Program-made: the position numbers and the translations under genes | Assembly: GCA_965659685.1 (NCBI GenBank) | Contig: CBFHXB010000013.1 | Span: forward strand, 1-64,000 | Source: MGIIa-L3 sp11892u | GTDB taxonomy: Archaea > Thermoplasmatota > Poseidoniia > Poseidoniales > Poseidoniaceae | Reading direction: 5' to 3' | Length of the DNA: 64,000 bases | The notes under the pieces: generated by a model | Database searches by the model: none | Seen by the model: only the letters and a program-made list of their open reading frames with translations | What the model was told of the DNA's origin: nothing | Shown: positions 8,966-17,103 of the stretch, one piece after another | How positions within the stretch are numbered: the stretch's first letter is position 1 | Layout: each line of letters opens with the position of its first letter

Positions 8966-10264
8966 ATGGAGGACGACGGCAGCCGTCAAATCGGCTACAT
9001 CGAACTCCTTCGGACGTATCCGACCTTTGCGAAGTACTTCTTCGCCAACATCCTGTCCACCACGGGAACATGGTTCACCACGATTGCGCTGTTCGTCCTC
9101 GCCGCTGAAGTCTCGGGTTTGCCCGAGTTGGCGGTCGGTTTGGTGCTGGTCCTGCGGATGTTCGCGCTCGCGCTTCCACAACCCTTCACTGGCATGCTCG
9201 CGGACCGGTACAGCCGCAAGGGCCTGATGATTTTCTCCAACATCGGCTCCGCCATCTGCGCCCTTGCTTTGCTGTTGGTCAACGGACCAGAAGACGTGGT
9301 GCTCTACTACGCCATGACGGTCATGCTGATGGTGCTGCACGCGGTGTATGTCCCCGCCGAGAACGCGGCCATTCCCAACCTCGTCGGCAAGGGCGAAGCG
9401 CTGATGACAGCGAACGCGATGAATTCAGCCACGTGGTCCATCGCCCTCGCCGTGGGTGCTTCTGTTGGCGGCTTCGTGGTTGCAGCCTACGGCACGGACA
9501 CGGCCTTCATCGTCGACGCAGTGTCCTTTTCCCTCTCTGCGGTGTTCATCAGTCTGCTCACCATTCCCCAAGAGACCAAGAAAGCGGAAGGCTCGATCTT
9601 CCGCGAAGGGCTTGCGCAAATTGTGGACGGCTTCCGCCGCATCCTCAGCACGCCACCCGTGTATCGGATCCTGACCGCCAAGGCCCTGTGGTCCATCGGT
9701 GGCGGTGGTCTCGTGTTCTGCCTCATCATGGTCGGTGAAGAAATCGGCATGGGCGAAGTGGCCGCCGGCATTGGCGTGTTGTTCGCCGCTCGGGGCATCG
9801 GTTCTGGCGTCGGCCCTATCGTCGCCCGAGCGACCTTGCGAGACCGCAAGCGCTGGCCGTTTTACCTTGGTTTCCTGGTTTCGCTGTGCGGCCTCTTCTA
9901 TGTCCTTGTGGGCTTGCTGACTTGGACGCCGTGGATCGCCGTGCTCGTCTTGTGCGCCCACGCCTCAAGTGGCGCGAACTGGGTGCTCTCGACCGTGATG
10001 CTGCAAGAGCGCACCGAAGACGATTGGCGTGGGCGGGTCTTCGCCACGGACTTCCTGCTGATGACCACCACCAACGGCACCTCGTCGCTCGTGGCGGCGC
10101 TGCTGATCACCTACGGCGACGTGCCCTTGCGGCAACTGATCCTGACCTTCGCGTTGGTGCAAGTGGTCTCGGGCGTCCTCTGGGTGCTGATCACCCGCAA
10201 GGGCGAGCAAGCATATTACGTCGCTTCTAATGCCGAACCTTCCCCCCTACATTCGCCATCATAA
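8966..10264 (+). CDS. MFS transporter, EntS-like exporter family
   Basis: 432 residues, about 12 hydrophobic segments, with the A-motif-like loop GMLADRYSRKGLMI between helices 2 and 3. The opening YPTFAKYFFANILSTTGTWFTTIALFVLAAE and the repeated helices resemble the MFS_3 group (enterobactin exporter EntS and relatives). It likely exports a small molecule or drug by proton antiport. Nothing in the neighbourhood names the substrate. Confidence 0.8.
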   Translation: MEDDGSRQIGYIELLRTYPTFAKYFFANILSTTGTWFTTIALFVLAAEVSGLPELAVGLVLVLRMFALALPQPFTGMLADRYSRKGLMIFSNIGSAICALALLLVNGPEDVVLYYAMTVMLMVLHAVYVPAENAAIPNLVGKGEALMTANAMNSATWSIALAVGASVGGFVVAAYGTDTAFIVDAVSFSLSAVFISLLTIPQETKKAEGSIFREGLAQIVDGFRRILSTPPVYRILTAKALWSIGGGGLVFCLIMVGEEIGMGEVAAGIGVLFAARGIGSGVGPIVARATLRDRKRWPFYLGFLVSLCGLFYVLVGLLTWTPWIAVLVLCAHASSGANWVLSTVMLQERTEDDWRGRVFATDFLLMTTTNGTSSLVAALLITYGDVPLRQLILTFALVQVVSGVLWVLITRKGEQAYYVASNAEPSPLHSPS

Positions 10265-10301
10265 TCTAAAGACATCTCATGAGAGTATGTCCATTTGGAC
10301 A
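10259..10301 (+). promoter_or_regulatory. Promoter with operator-like palindrome for the PstS-like gene
   Basis: A TATA-like element CATAATCTAAAG lies at 10259-10270, and a perfect inverted repeat TGTCCA-TT-TGGACA at 10288-10301, where transcription would start about 25 nt downstream. A protein binding the palindrome would block initiation, so phosphate-controlled repression is a reasonable inference. The ~50-nt leader that follows contains CCCCG and CGGGG arms around 10320-10340. Confidence 0.45.
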
Positions 10302-10351
10302 AGGTCAACGCTGTCGTAAGCCCCGCTACCCAATAACGGGGGTATGACAAG

Positions 10352-11899
10352 ATGAACAGAGAACATAACGATGAACAAGAAGCAGTAAGCCCTGTGATCG
10401 CGACCATTCTGATGGTTGCCATCACCGTGGTGCTGGCAGGTGTGCTTTACGTGTGGGCAAGCTCCCTCGCGGAAGGCAACACGGGCGACTCCCTCGCCTT
10501 CTACCAGTTTGACGCCGAAGGGGGCGTTGGCGAAGTCGGCACTGGAACCGCCGACAACCTCGCGCGCGTCACCATGACACAGGGTGCGGAAATCAACTGG
10601 GCCACCTTGAGCCTGAAGATCAGCATCGACAACGGTGCCCCAATCACCTGCGACAACCCGGACAACGAGGGTGGCAATTGTGCCCTCATCGAATTCGGCG
10701 ACACCACGGACAGCGTGTGGTCCATCGGCGACGGTGTGACCATCGTCGAATCAGGACAAAACCTCTGTGACGGCATCTGCGTGGTCGAGATCACCATCAC
10801 GGACATCCGCGAAGGGCGGGTCATCGATGAATCGTCCACTGTGGTCCAGTCGAATGGCGGTTCATCCTCCAGCGGTGGAAGCACCGGAATCGCATGTGGA
10901 CCTGCACAATCGATCTCGATTGCAGGTTCCTCCACGGTTCTGCCCCTTGCTGAAGCATGGGCAGAGGAATTCACCGAGGCGTGCTCCGATGTGTCCATCA
11001 CCGTTGAAGGTGGAGGTTCCTCCGCCGGCGCAGGTCGTGTTTGTGCCAACTCAGCCAAGGGTACGCCGGTCAACATCGGTGACATGTCCCGAAACTGGAA
11101 GGCCACGGAAACCCAGGACGGCATCGACTCCAACGGACAGCTTGAGTGCGGCGTTGGCGACACGTCCATCACCGTGACGCAACTTGTTGTGGCCGTTGAC
11201 GGCCTGTCTGTGGTCGCCAAGAAGGGCGGCAACGCAGACACCTGCATCAACAACCTTGGCGGTCTCACCACCGCTCAACTCCGCTGGGTCTTCAGCGCTG
11301 AATCGGACAGCGATCTCAACTCGGCCGGCCTCGACATGTCCAGCGTCGTTCCCAACAACGACAACGACAACACCAAGGAATGGAGCGACCTTTCCTCGGA
11401 TTGTGCAAGCGTGGAAATCCCCATCAAGTATCCTGACGCAGACTCAGGGACCTACGATTACTTCTACGACGTGATCCTTGATTACGCAACGGAAGGATTC
11501 CGCTCTGGCACCCAAAGCGCTGACGACAACGTCCTGGTCAACGCCCTTGTGGCCGATGGCAACGCCATCGGCTACTTTGGCTACGCCTACTACGTCGAGA
11601 ACCAAGCCACCCTCTCCGCCTTCGGAGTCGCCAACGATGCCGTGAAGGGCATGGGCGACACCTCCGAGTCCGCGGTCAAGCCCACGGAGAGCACCGTTCG
11701 AGACGGCAGTTACCAGCCCCTCTCCCGCAACCTCTACATGAACGTCAACAACGCTGATTGGGACAAGGTCGACGCCTTCCTCGACTGGGCCTTCAGCAAC
11801 GACGGCCAAGATGAAGTCGGTGGCGTGGGCTACGTCAGTCTGAACAGCCAGCAAATGGCGACCATGAAGTCGCGCCTTGCTGCTCAGGGTCAATACTGA
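10352..11899 (+). CDS. PstS-like phosphate-binding protein with archaeal pilin N-terminus
   Basis: 515 residues. The N-terminus QEAVSPVIATILMVAITVV is an archaeal type IV pilin (class III signal) domain. A ~120-residue beta-rich stretch (TMTQGAEINWATLSLKI) follows, as in haloarchaeal pilins. After a Ser/Gly linker near residue 170, the remainder is a periplasmic phosphate-binding domain: SIAGSSTVLPLAEAWAEEF, GGGSSAGAGR, NIGDMSRNWK, and YPDADSGTYDYF. It probably captures phosphate at the cell surface, held by the pilin helix instead of a lipid. No pstC, pstA or pstB follows; the gene ends in a hairpin terminator and a tRNA. Confidence 0.85.
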   Translation: MNREHNDEQEAVSPVIATILMVAITVVLAGVLYVWASSLAEGNTGDSLAFYQFDAEGGVGEVGTGTADNLARVTMTQGAEINWATLSLKISIDNGAPITCDNPDNEGGNCALIEFGDTTDSVWSIGDGVTIVESGQNLCDGICVVEITITDIREGRVIDESSTVVQSNGGSSSSGGSTGIACGPAQSISIAGSSTVLPLAEAWAEEFTEACSDVSITVEGGGSSAGAGRVCANSAKGTPVNIGDMSRNWKATETQDGIDSNGQLECGVGDTSITVTQLVVAVDGLSVVAKKGGNADTCINNLGGLTTAQLRWVFSAESDSDLNSAGLDMSSVVPNNDNDNTKEWSDLSSDCASVEIPIKYPDADSGTYDYFYDVILDYATEGFRSGTQSADDNVLVNALVADGNAIGYFGYAYYVENQATLSAFGVANDAVKGMGDTSESAVKPTESTVRDGSYQPLSRNLYMNVNNADWDKVDAFLDWAFSNDGQDEVGGVGYVSLNSQQMATMKSRLAAQGQY

Positions 11900-11963
11900 G
11901 GCGCGAGCCTCGGCAGGTGACACACAGGCCAGAACGACGGCCTGAACCGCGCAAGCGGCTCCC

Positions 11964-12008
11964 GCACCCCGGTCGCGCCAACGGCCCGGCCGGGGTGCCC
12001 CCTTTTCC
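11964..12008 (+). terminator. Hairpin terminator after the PstS-like gene
   Basis: A 9-bp perfect inverted repeat GCACCCCGG (11964-11972) and CCGGGGTGC (11990-11998) with a 17-nt loop is followed by CCCCTTTTCC. It lies about 65 nt after the stop codon at 11899. Confidence 0.5.
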
Positions 12009-12066
12009 ATCGCATCGAAGTCGACCGTTGAAGAACACGGGATTCGATCGATTCCGTCAGGTCAGG

Positions 12067-12138
12067 TGCGCACACCGAGACTCGAACTCGGGTAACGAGG
12101 TTGGGAACCTCGTATCATAACCACTAGATCATGTGCGC
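12067..12138 (-). tRNA. tRNA-Gly (anticodon CCC)
   Basis: Acceptor arms GCGCACA and TGTGCGC pair fully. The anticodon stem CGAGG/CCTCG carries the loop TTCCCAA, giving anticodon CCC, and the T-loop is GTTCGAGTC. The discriminator is A. No intron. CCA is not encoded (CCT follows). Confidence 0.93.
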
Positions 12139-12184
12139 CGTGGTTGGGCCAATGAGGCGACCTTCAAGACCGCTTCGGCAGGCC

Positions 12185-13585
12185 TCATTGACGGCGCTGC
12201 TTGGAATTGTTTGAACGGCCCTTGCGACCGCCTCCGCCGCGTTGGCCTGCGTTGCGCTGGCCGCCGCCGCCGCCCCGGTTTCCGCCACCGCCGCCGCGGT
12301 ATCCACCGCCGCCACCACGGTTGCCACCACCGCCGCCGCGGTATCCACCGCCGCCGCCACGGTATCCGCCGCCACCACGCTTTCCGCCGCCCTTGTAGCC
12401 GCCTTTCTGGTGGCCACGGGTCGGCTTTTGACCTGGCTTGGGAACGGCTTCTGGGAAGTAGAAGTCGTGGTTTTCCACCGAAGGGATGTCCTCACCGAGC
12501 AGGCGTTGAATCCCCACGAGGTAGCCGGATTCTGAATCGTCGCAGAAAGAATAGGCGACGCCTTCCCGGCCCGCTCGGGCCGTGCGGCCGATCCGATGGA
12601 TGTAGACCTCGGACTCGTTGGGCAAATCGTAGTTGAACACGTGCGTGATGTCCTCGACGTCGATGCCACGGCTGGCGATGTCGGTGGCGACAAGCACGTC
12701 AACGTCCCCTCGTTTGAAGGCCCTCAACGCGTTGGTTCGGGCCGTTTGGGACTTGTTGCCGTGGATGGCATCGGCGGGGATGTCGGCCGACTCGAGTTGT
12801 CCGACGAGCCGGTTTGCGCCGTGCTTGGTCCGGGTGAACACGATGGCGCGTCGAATGTCTTCTTCGATGATGAGCTGAATCAACATCCGGCGCTTGTCGG
12901 CTTTCTTGAGGAAGAACACCTGTTGGCGGATGCGATCTGTGGTCACCTCTTCCGGACTGACGTCAACGGTCACCGGATCGTCGAGCATGTTCTCGACCAG
13001 TTCGTTCACGGCCTCGGGCATCGTGGCACTGAACAGGAGGTTCTGGCGCTTCTCGGGCATCAAGCGGATGATACGCTTCACGTCATGGACGAAGCCCATG
13101 TCGAGCATCCGGTCGGCCTCATCGAGCACGAAATGCTCGACGTCACGGAAATCGATGTGGCCTTGCTCTTCCAAGTCAAGCAAGCGACCAGGCGTGGCCA
13201 CGAGGATGTCCACGCCGCGGCGCAGCGCATCGACCTGCGGCCGTTGCCCGACGCCGCCGAAAATGACGCGGTAGCGAAGACCAAGCGCACCACCGTAGGC
13301 CTTGATGCGGTCGCCGATCTGCGCAGCAAGTTCACGCGTCGGAGAGAGGATGAGGGCTCGAATGGGGCGCCATCCCTTGATGTGCTCCGCCGAAAGATGG
13401 TGGAGGATCGGAAGGGTAAACGCAGCCGTTTTCCCTGTCCCTGTTTGGGCCACTCCGAGCACATCTCGGCCCTCAAGGAGGGCGGGAATGGTCTGGGCTT
13501 GAACGGGCGTGGGCACCGTGTAGCCTTCGGCCTCTACGGCGTCGAGCAATTCGTCACACAGGCCAAGGTCCTCGAAGGTCGTCAT
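12185..13585 (-). CDS. DEAD-box RNA helicase with glycine-rich tail
   Basis: 466 residues. Q motif region FEDLGLCDELLDAVEAEG then PTPVQAQTIP; Walker A AQTGTGKT (46-53); DEAD box VLDEADRML; SATMP; and ARGIDVEDITHV plus HRIGRTARAGR of the second RecA domain. The C-terminal ~80 residues are basic and glycine-rich with GGYRGG and GGNRGG repeats, an RGG-like RNA-binding tail. Overall the RhlE/CsdA type, acting in RNA unwinding for ribosome assembly or mRNA turnover. It is a single gene downstream of the FUN14 gene. Confidence 0.93.
   Translation of the reverse strand: MTTFEDLGLCDELLDAVEAEGYTVPTPVQAQTIPALLEGRDVLGVAQTGTGKTAAFTLPILHHLSAEHIKGWRPIRALILSPTRELAAQIGDRIKAYGGALGLRYRVIFGGVGQRPQVDALRRGVDILVATPGRLLDLEEQGHIDFRDVEHFVLDEADRMLDMGFVHDVKRIIRLMPEKRQNLLFSATMPEAVNELVENMLDDPVTVDVSPEEVTTDRIRQQVFFLKKADKRRMLIQLIIEEDIRRAIVFTRTKHGANRLVGQLESADIPADAIHGNKSQTARTNALRAFKRGDVDVLVATDIASRGIDVEDITHVFNYDLPNESEVYIHRIGRTARAGREGVAYSFCDDSESGYLVGIQRLLGEDIPSVENHDFYFPEAVPKPGQKPTRGHQKGGYKGGGKRGGGGYRGGGGGYRGGGGGNRGGGGGYRGGGGGNRGGGGGQRNAGQRGGGGRKGRSNNSKQRRQ
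12252..12395 (-). repeat. Low-complexity repeats encoding the helicase Gly-rich tail
   Basis: Imperfect 15-30-nt repeats such as GGTGGCGGTGGATACCGC encode alternating Gly tracts with YR, NR and QR. They are prone to slippage, so tail length may vary between strains. Confidence 0.6.
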
Positions 13586-13674
13586 GGGTTCACCACGTGT
13601 GGGAAGAACCTCCGGGGTGACCCGACCGCACGTCCTACAAGTGCGGCCCGAGGCTCACCACGTATGAAGCAGGG

Positions 13675-13724
13675 GGGTCTGAACGGCACACAGACCCGCC
13701 CCTTCGGGCTCCGGACCGGGAGCC
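13675..13724 (-). terminator. Tandem hairpins after the FUN14 gene
   Basis: Two inverted repeats lie directly after the FUN14 stop: GGCTCC/GGAGCC (13707-13724, 6-nt loop) and GGGTCTG/CAGACCC (13675-13697, 9-nt loop). No clear T-run follows on the minus strand, so terminator function is tentative. Confidence 0.3.
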
Positions 13725-13726
13725 GT

Positions 13727-14038
13727 TCACTTCACGACACGCCGGGAGAGCAGGAAACCTGCCGCCAGTGCTGCCCCAAAGGCACCAAGTTCGATCAGGC
13801 TCTCGACCATAGCCGTGGCTTGGTTCACGGCAAATTCCTCCGAACCGAGCACCCCGTAGGTCAACCGATGCCAATCGACGATGACGATGTTGCGCGTTTC
13901 AAGCCATTTGAGGAACACGAAAAAGGCCACGAGGAAGGAAGTTACGGCCTTGCTGGCCATTTTGACGGCCACCCCGAACACGAAACCAAGGACCAAGCCT
14001 TGAACGAGGCTTTCGCCGAGGAGCGGGACGAGGTCCAT
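13727..14038 (-). CDS. FUN14-family membrane protein
   Basis: A 103-residue protein from MDLVPLLGESLVQG. LVLGFVFGVAVKMASK, FLVAFFVFLKWLETRNIVIVDW and LGAFGAALAAGFLLSRR match FUN14-domain proteins: three short hydrophobic segments with glycine-rich packing and a terminal basic GFLLGRK-like motif. Archaeal members are uncharacterised; eukaryotic relatives are mitochondrial outer-membrane proteins. The start lies about 25 nt downstream of a TATA-like CTTACAAAGT at 14061-14070, so the transcript may be leaderless. Confidence 0.75.
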   Translation of the reverse strand: MDLVPLLGESLVQGLVLGFVFGVAVKMASKAVTSFLVAFFVFLKWLETRNIVIVDWHRLTYGVLGSEEFAVNQATAMVESLIELGAFGAALAAGFLLSRRVVK

Positions 14039-14060
14039 GCGTGGTGTTGATGCACGGCGG

Positions 14061-14070
14061 ACTTTGTAAG
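14061..14070 (-). promoter_or_regulatory. TATA-like box for the FUN14 gene
   Basis: The minus strand reads CTTACAAAGT, 23-32 nt upstream of the ATG at 14038, the spacing expected for a leaderless archaeal transcript. Confidence 0.35.
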
Positions 14071-14218
14071 TTGCAAAACCGACTCCAGGCTTTGCCTTCC
14101 TTCCATGGATGATGTTGCCGCCCCAGCCGTGCCTGAGCGCTGGACGCCTCGGCACAGAACCGGGCAAAGGAAGCGCGAAGGCAGGCAGGGGCGTGCGAAC
14201 TGTGGGTATCTGATCAAA

Positions 14219-14290
14219 CGCCCCTGCCGAGATTCGAACTCGGGTTCCTCGCTCCGGAGGCGAGGGTGATATCCACTACACTACAAGGGC
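14219..14290 (-). tRNA. tRNA-Arg (anticodon CCG)
   Basis: Acceptor arms GCCCTTG and CAGGGGC pair with one G-T pair. The anticodon stem CTCGC/GCGAG holds loop CTCCGGA, anticodon CCG. The T-loop is GTTCGAATC, the discriminator G. CCA is not encoded and there is no intron. Confidence 0.93.
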
Positions 14291-14312
14291 AAGCCCGGGG
14301 CGCGGGCGAGCG

Positions 14313-14320
14313 CATATGAA
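14313..14320 (-). promoter_or_regulatory. TATA box of the tRNA-Arg gene
   Basis: The minus strand reads TTCATATG in otherwise very GC-rich DNA, 23-30 nt upstream of the mature tRNA 5' end at 14290. Confidence 0.45.
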
Positions 14321-14339
14321 CGTGCTCCCACAAGCGACG

Positions 14340-14864
14340 TCAGGCATCAGGAGCAGGCTTGGCGACGTGCACGCCCGTGCCGTAGGCGAAGATTTCCATC
14401 GCTCCAGATTTGGAGTCGCCGCCCTTGTTGACGACAATCATCGAGGTGTCCAATCGCACGTTGATGACATGGTCAACCCCTTCGGCTTGAGCGATTTCTC
14501 GGAGGCGCTGAAGCGCTTCGCGGCGCCCGAATTCCAGCACCCGATCGAAGACGTGAATGCGTCCCCCGATGATTTTCTTCAGGCTTGCAAGAAGAAATTG
14601 CCACCACGACGGACCGATGCTCACGTTGGCGGTCAACAAACGCCCATGGGTGATGTCGGCGCTCGGGTAGAGGTGTACCGTGGAGGTCAACGGATCACGG
14701 CCACCAAAGGCGGTGATGCTCGCTTTCTCACGCGCCGCGGTGTCGTTCAACTTCCGATTTTGGTAGCTGTTTCCAACGATCCATGAGAAGAGGAGCGGAC
14801 CTCCACCGAAAATCAGCGGTGGAAGAAAGGTCCACAACACGGCCGCGACGGCTTCGTCCACCAT
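14340..14864 (-). CDS. Membrane-anchored YbjQ/DUF74 protein
   Basis: 174 residues. A hydrophobic N-terminus (AAVLWTFLPPLIFGGGPLLFSWIVG) is followed by a YbjQ (UPF0145, heavy-metal-binding-like) domain: ITHGRLLTANVSIGPSWWQFLLASLKKIIGG, REALQRLREIAQAEGVDHVINVRLDTS, EIFAYGTGVHV. YbjQ proteins form pentamers; a ligand is not established. Only 9 bp downstream of a second soluble YbjQ gene, so this is a tandem paralogous pair with one copy tethered to the membrane. Confidence 0.8.
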   Translation of the reverse strand: MVDEAVAAVLWTFLPPLIFGGGPLLFSWIVGNSYQNRKLNDTAAREKASITAFGGRDPLTSTVHLYPSADITHGRLLTANVSIGPSWWQFLLASLKKIIGGRIHVFDRVLEFGRREALQRLREIAQAEGVDHVINVRLDTSMIVVNKGGDSKSGAMEIFAYGTGVHVAKPAPDA

Positions 14865-14873
14865 GCGATGACC

Positions 14874-15185
14874 TCACTGGACTTGGACGGCGGTGCCGTA
14901 GGCAAAGAGTTCAGCCGCGCCACCGGCGACGGCCGAGGTTGCAAAACGGACGTTGACGATGGCGTTCGCCCCGAGGCCAGAAGCTGCTTGCATCATCCGC
15001 AGCATGGCTTCGTTGCGCGCTTCACCAAGCAACTCTGTGTAGCCCTTGAGTTCCCCACCGACGATGTTCTTCAGACCGGCCATGATGTCCCGGCCCACGT
15101 GCTTCGCACGCACCGTTGAGCCGGTGACCAGGCCCAAGGTCGCGGTGATGGTTCGACCAGGGATGGTCTCGGTGTTGGAAATCAT
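14874..15185 (-). CDS. YbjQ/DUF74 family protein
   Basis: 103 residues from MISNTETIPGRTITATLGLVTGS, the usual YbjQ opening (MxxxTxETIPGY). VRAKHVGRDIMAGLKNIVGGELKGYTELL and AMLRMMQAASGLGANAIVNVRFATS are the family core, ending in AELFAYGTAV. An in-frame ATG at 15212 could add nine residues. It lies just after tRNA-Thr and directly before the anchored paralog. Function in archaea is unknown. Confidence 0.85.
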   Translation of the reverse strand: MISNTETIPGRTITATLGLVTGSTVRAKHVGRDIMAGLKNIVGGELKGYTELLGEARNEAMLRMMQAASGLGANAIVNVRFATSAVAGGAAELFAYGTAVQVQ

Positions 15186-15253
15186 CAGTTGCGGAACGCC
15201 GCCGGGTTGCATGCCTCGACGTGGACGCGGTGCCCAATAGGCTTGTTGCCGTG

Positions 15254-15329
15254 TGGAGCCAGCGGAGGGATTCGAACCCCCGACCGCCGGATTACAAATC
15301 CGGCGCACTACCACCTATGCTACGCTGGC
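15254..15329 (-). tRNA. tRNA-Thr (anticodon TGT)
   Basis: Acceptor arms GCCAGCG and CGCTGGC pair fully. The anticodon stem CCGGA/TCCGG holds loop TTTGTAA, anticodon TGT; the T-loop is GTTCGAATC. The discriminator is T and CCA follows in the DNA (15254-15256), unlike the other two tRNAs here. No intron. Confidence 0.92.
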
Positions 15330-15408
15330 GTAAGCCAGCCTCGTGGCCGGCCTCACTTCAACATCTTCCCAAGGGAAGCCGTCAAGTGGTGGAGTCCAAC
15401 CTCGGGCC

Positions 15409-16683
15409 ATGGACGACGCGAACGGCCTGCTTAGCCCGTCCGCCTCCACCAAACGGGGCCGCGACCCCATCTTCGCCATGCTGTCGAAGTGCCAAGCCGC
15501 AGCGGCCGCCGGAGCCGACGTGGTCAACGGGACCATCGGGGCCCTGCTCGAGGACGACGGGTCCTTGGCGATCAACGCCACCTACGTGGACGCCATCAAG
15601 GCCTCACAAGCGGTCGACGTGGCGGCCTATTCCCCGCTCGCCGGCCTGCCAGACTTCAACGACCTGTTGGTGGAGCTTGCGCTCGGACCAGAGCGACCCA
15701 CCTTGCTCGACCACCTCAGCGCCCGCGCCATGGCCACGCCCGGCGGTGGGGGTGCCCTGAAACTCACTGCGGCGAACCTTGTCGAGTCGGGTGGCGTGGT
15801 GCTGATGCGCGACCGCCATTGGGGACCGTACCTCGGTTTCCTCGGTGAAGCCGGCCTTGGACGACGGACGTGGCCCCTGCTTGGCCCGAACGGTGCCGAC
15901 GTGGACGTGAAGGGCTTCGAAGCCGCCTTGCAAACGACCGTGTCCGAGCAATCCCAGGTGTTGGTGTGGCTGAACGATCCAGCCCACAACCCCACCGGAC
16001 TCTCCCTGCAGGCCGAATCCCGCGCCGACCTGCTCGAAGCGATGGTGGATTCCGCGCTTGAGCATCCAAAGGTCGGTCACAGCCTGATGATCGACGCGGC
16101 CTACACCCTCTACGCCGACGAACCGCACGGCTGGGCGACGACCCTCGCAGAGGCGATGGATGCGGGCATGATGTGGCCGGAGAACTTGATGCTCCTGTGG
16201 GCCGTGTCCTTGTCGAAATCGCACACCGCCTATGGCGCACGTTGCGGCGGTTTGGTGGCCCTCCACCCGGACATCGAAGCCCTCGACCGCGTGTATGAGG
16301 CCTTTGCCGTGACCGGACGCGGCACCTGGTCAGGGCCTCCGCGGGCTCCACAAAGCGCCGCTGTTGGCGTCCACGAAGACGCGGAACTCGCCTCCGCATG
16401 GAGCGACCGCCTCGATGTGTTGACCGACTTGCTGGCTCGACGGCGCACAGCGCTTCTCGAAGCATGTGCTTCACGAGGTGTTTCGCTCAACCCGACCCAT
16501 GACGGCTTCTTTGCCTGGCTGGAGCATGAGCACCCAAGCGACGTGGTGGACCGGTGCGCGTCCCGGCACGTCTACCTCGTCGCCCTCAACGGTGGTGTGC
16601 GCATCGGCTTGTGCGCCATGCCTGAGGCCAGCATGGAGCGTGTGGCGGACGTCATGGCCGAGGCCCTCGAGGTGGTCGGATGA
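15409..16683 (+). CDS. Class I/II (aspartate/aromatic-type) aminotransferase
   Basis: 424 residues from MDDANGLLSPSASTKRGRDPIFAML. PLP-fold landmarks: NGTIGALLEDDG, AYSPLAGLPDFNDLL, NDPAHNPTG (substrate-loop Asn), IDAAYTLYAD (ring-stacking Asp-Ala-Ala-Tyr) and the Schiff-base lysine in AVSLSKSHTAYGARCGG. A basic R near the C-terminus (GVRIGLCAM) would bind the substrate carboxylate. The pattern is like the TyrB/aromatic aminotransferase branch. The first 22 codons of the longer frame overlap the region next to tRNA-Thr and were dropped. Confidence 0.8.
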   Translation: MDDANGLLSPSASTKRGRDPIFAMLSKCQAAAAAGADVVNGTIGALLEDDGSLAINATYVDAIKASQAVDVAAYSPLAGLPDFNDLLVELALGPERPTLLDHLSARAMATPGGGGALKLTAANLVESGGVVLMRDRHWGPYLGFLGEAGLGRRTWPLLGPNGADVDVKGFEAALQTTVSEQSQVLVWLNDPAHNPTGLSLQAESRADLLEAMVDSALEHPKVGHSLMIDAAYTLYADEPHGWATTLAEAMDAGMMWPENLMLLWAVSLSKSHTAYGARCGGLVALHPDIEALDRVYEAFAVTGRGTWSGPPRAPQSAAVGVHEDAELASAWSDRLDVLTDLLARRRTALLEACASRGVSLNPTHDGFFAWLEHEHPSDVVDRCASRHVYLVALNGGVRIGLCAMPEASMERVADVMAEALEVVG

Positions 16684-17078
16684 CGAGCCTTCGTCGCCGT
16701 GTTGTCGTCCTCGGATGCGTCTTTGTCGTGCTTGGCGGCGCCCTCAGCGCAGGCGGATTGTGGGCCTTCGGCGGCACCATCGGCATCTGGGGCATCATCG
16801 CCTTCGTGGCGGGGATGTTCATGCAAGAACCCGACCGCTACGATGCGGAAGAGGTCGCGGCATGGCGTCCATCCGCCGCTCCGATGGCCAACGCAGGTCG
16901 AACGATGTACCGTGTGGACACCACCATCGACGAGCCCGTGCACACCACGGTCCTCTGCGGCTCCTGCGCACATTTGGCCGAAATGGAGGGTCCGCGACCC
17001 GCGACCTTCACCTGCCCCAGCTGCGGCCTGTTGCTTTGGGAAGACGAGGAAGAGGAAGCCTCACCTCGGATGGATTGA
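16680..17078 (+). CDS. Membrane protein with C-terminal zinc ribbon
   Basis: 132 residues. Two hydrophobic segments (VVVLGCVFVVLGGALSAGGLWAF and GIWGIIAFVAGMFM) are followed by a soluble tail with paired cysteines, CGSC at ~93 and CPSC at ~112, a zinc-ribbon spacing, then an acidic end. The start overlaps the aminotransferase stop as ATGA, so the two are translationally coupled. Function unknown; zinc ribbons in such small membrane proteins often mediate protein contacts. Confidence 0.65.
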   Translation: MTSLRRRVVVLGCVFVVLGGALSAGGLWAFGGTIGIWGIIAFVAGMFMQEPDRYDAEEVAAWRPSAAPMANAGRTMYRVDTTIDEPVHTTVLCGSCAHLAEMEGPRPATFTCPSCGLLLWEDEEEEASPRMD

Positions 17079-17103
17079 AGGCGGCATCGCGGCTCCCAAG
17101 CAC

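Noticed and set aside
12252..12395. Short tandem repeats as a CRISPR-like array
   Set aside because: Units are 15-30 nt, imperfect and encode the Gly-rich tail of the helicase.
14340..15185. Metal-resistance operon for the YbjQ pair
   Set aside because: The heavy-metal-binding family name is not backed by Cys/His ligands in either protein, and no transporter or regulator adjoins them.
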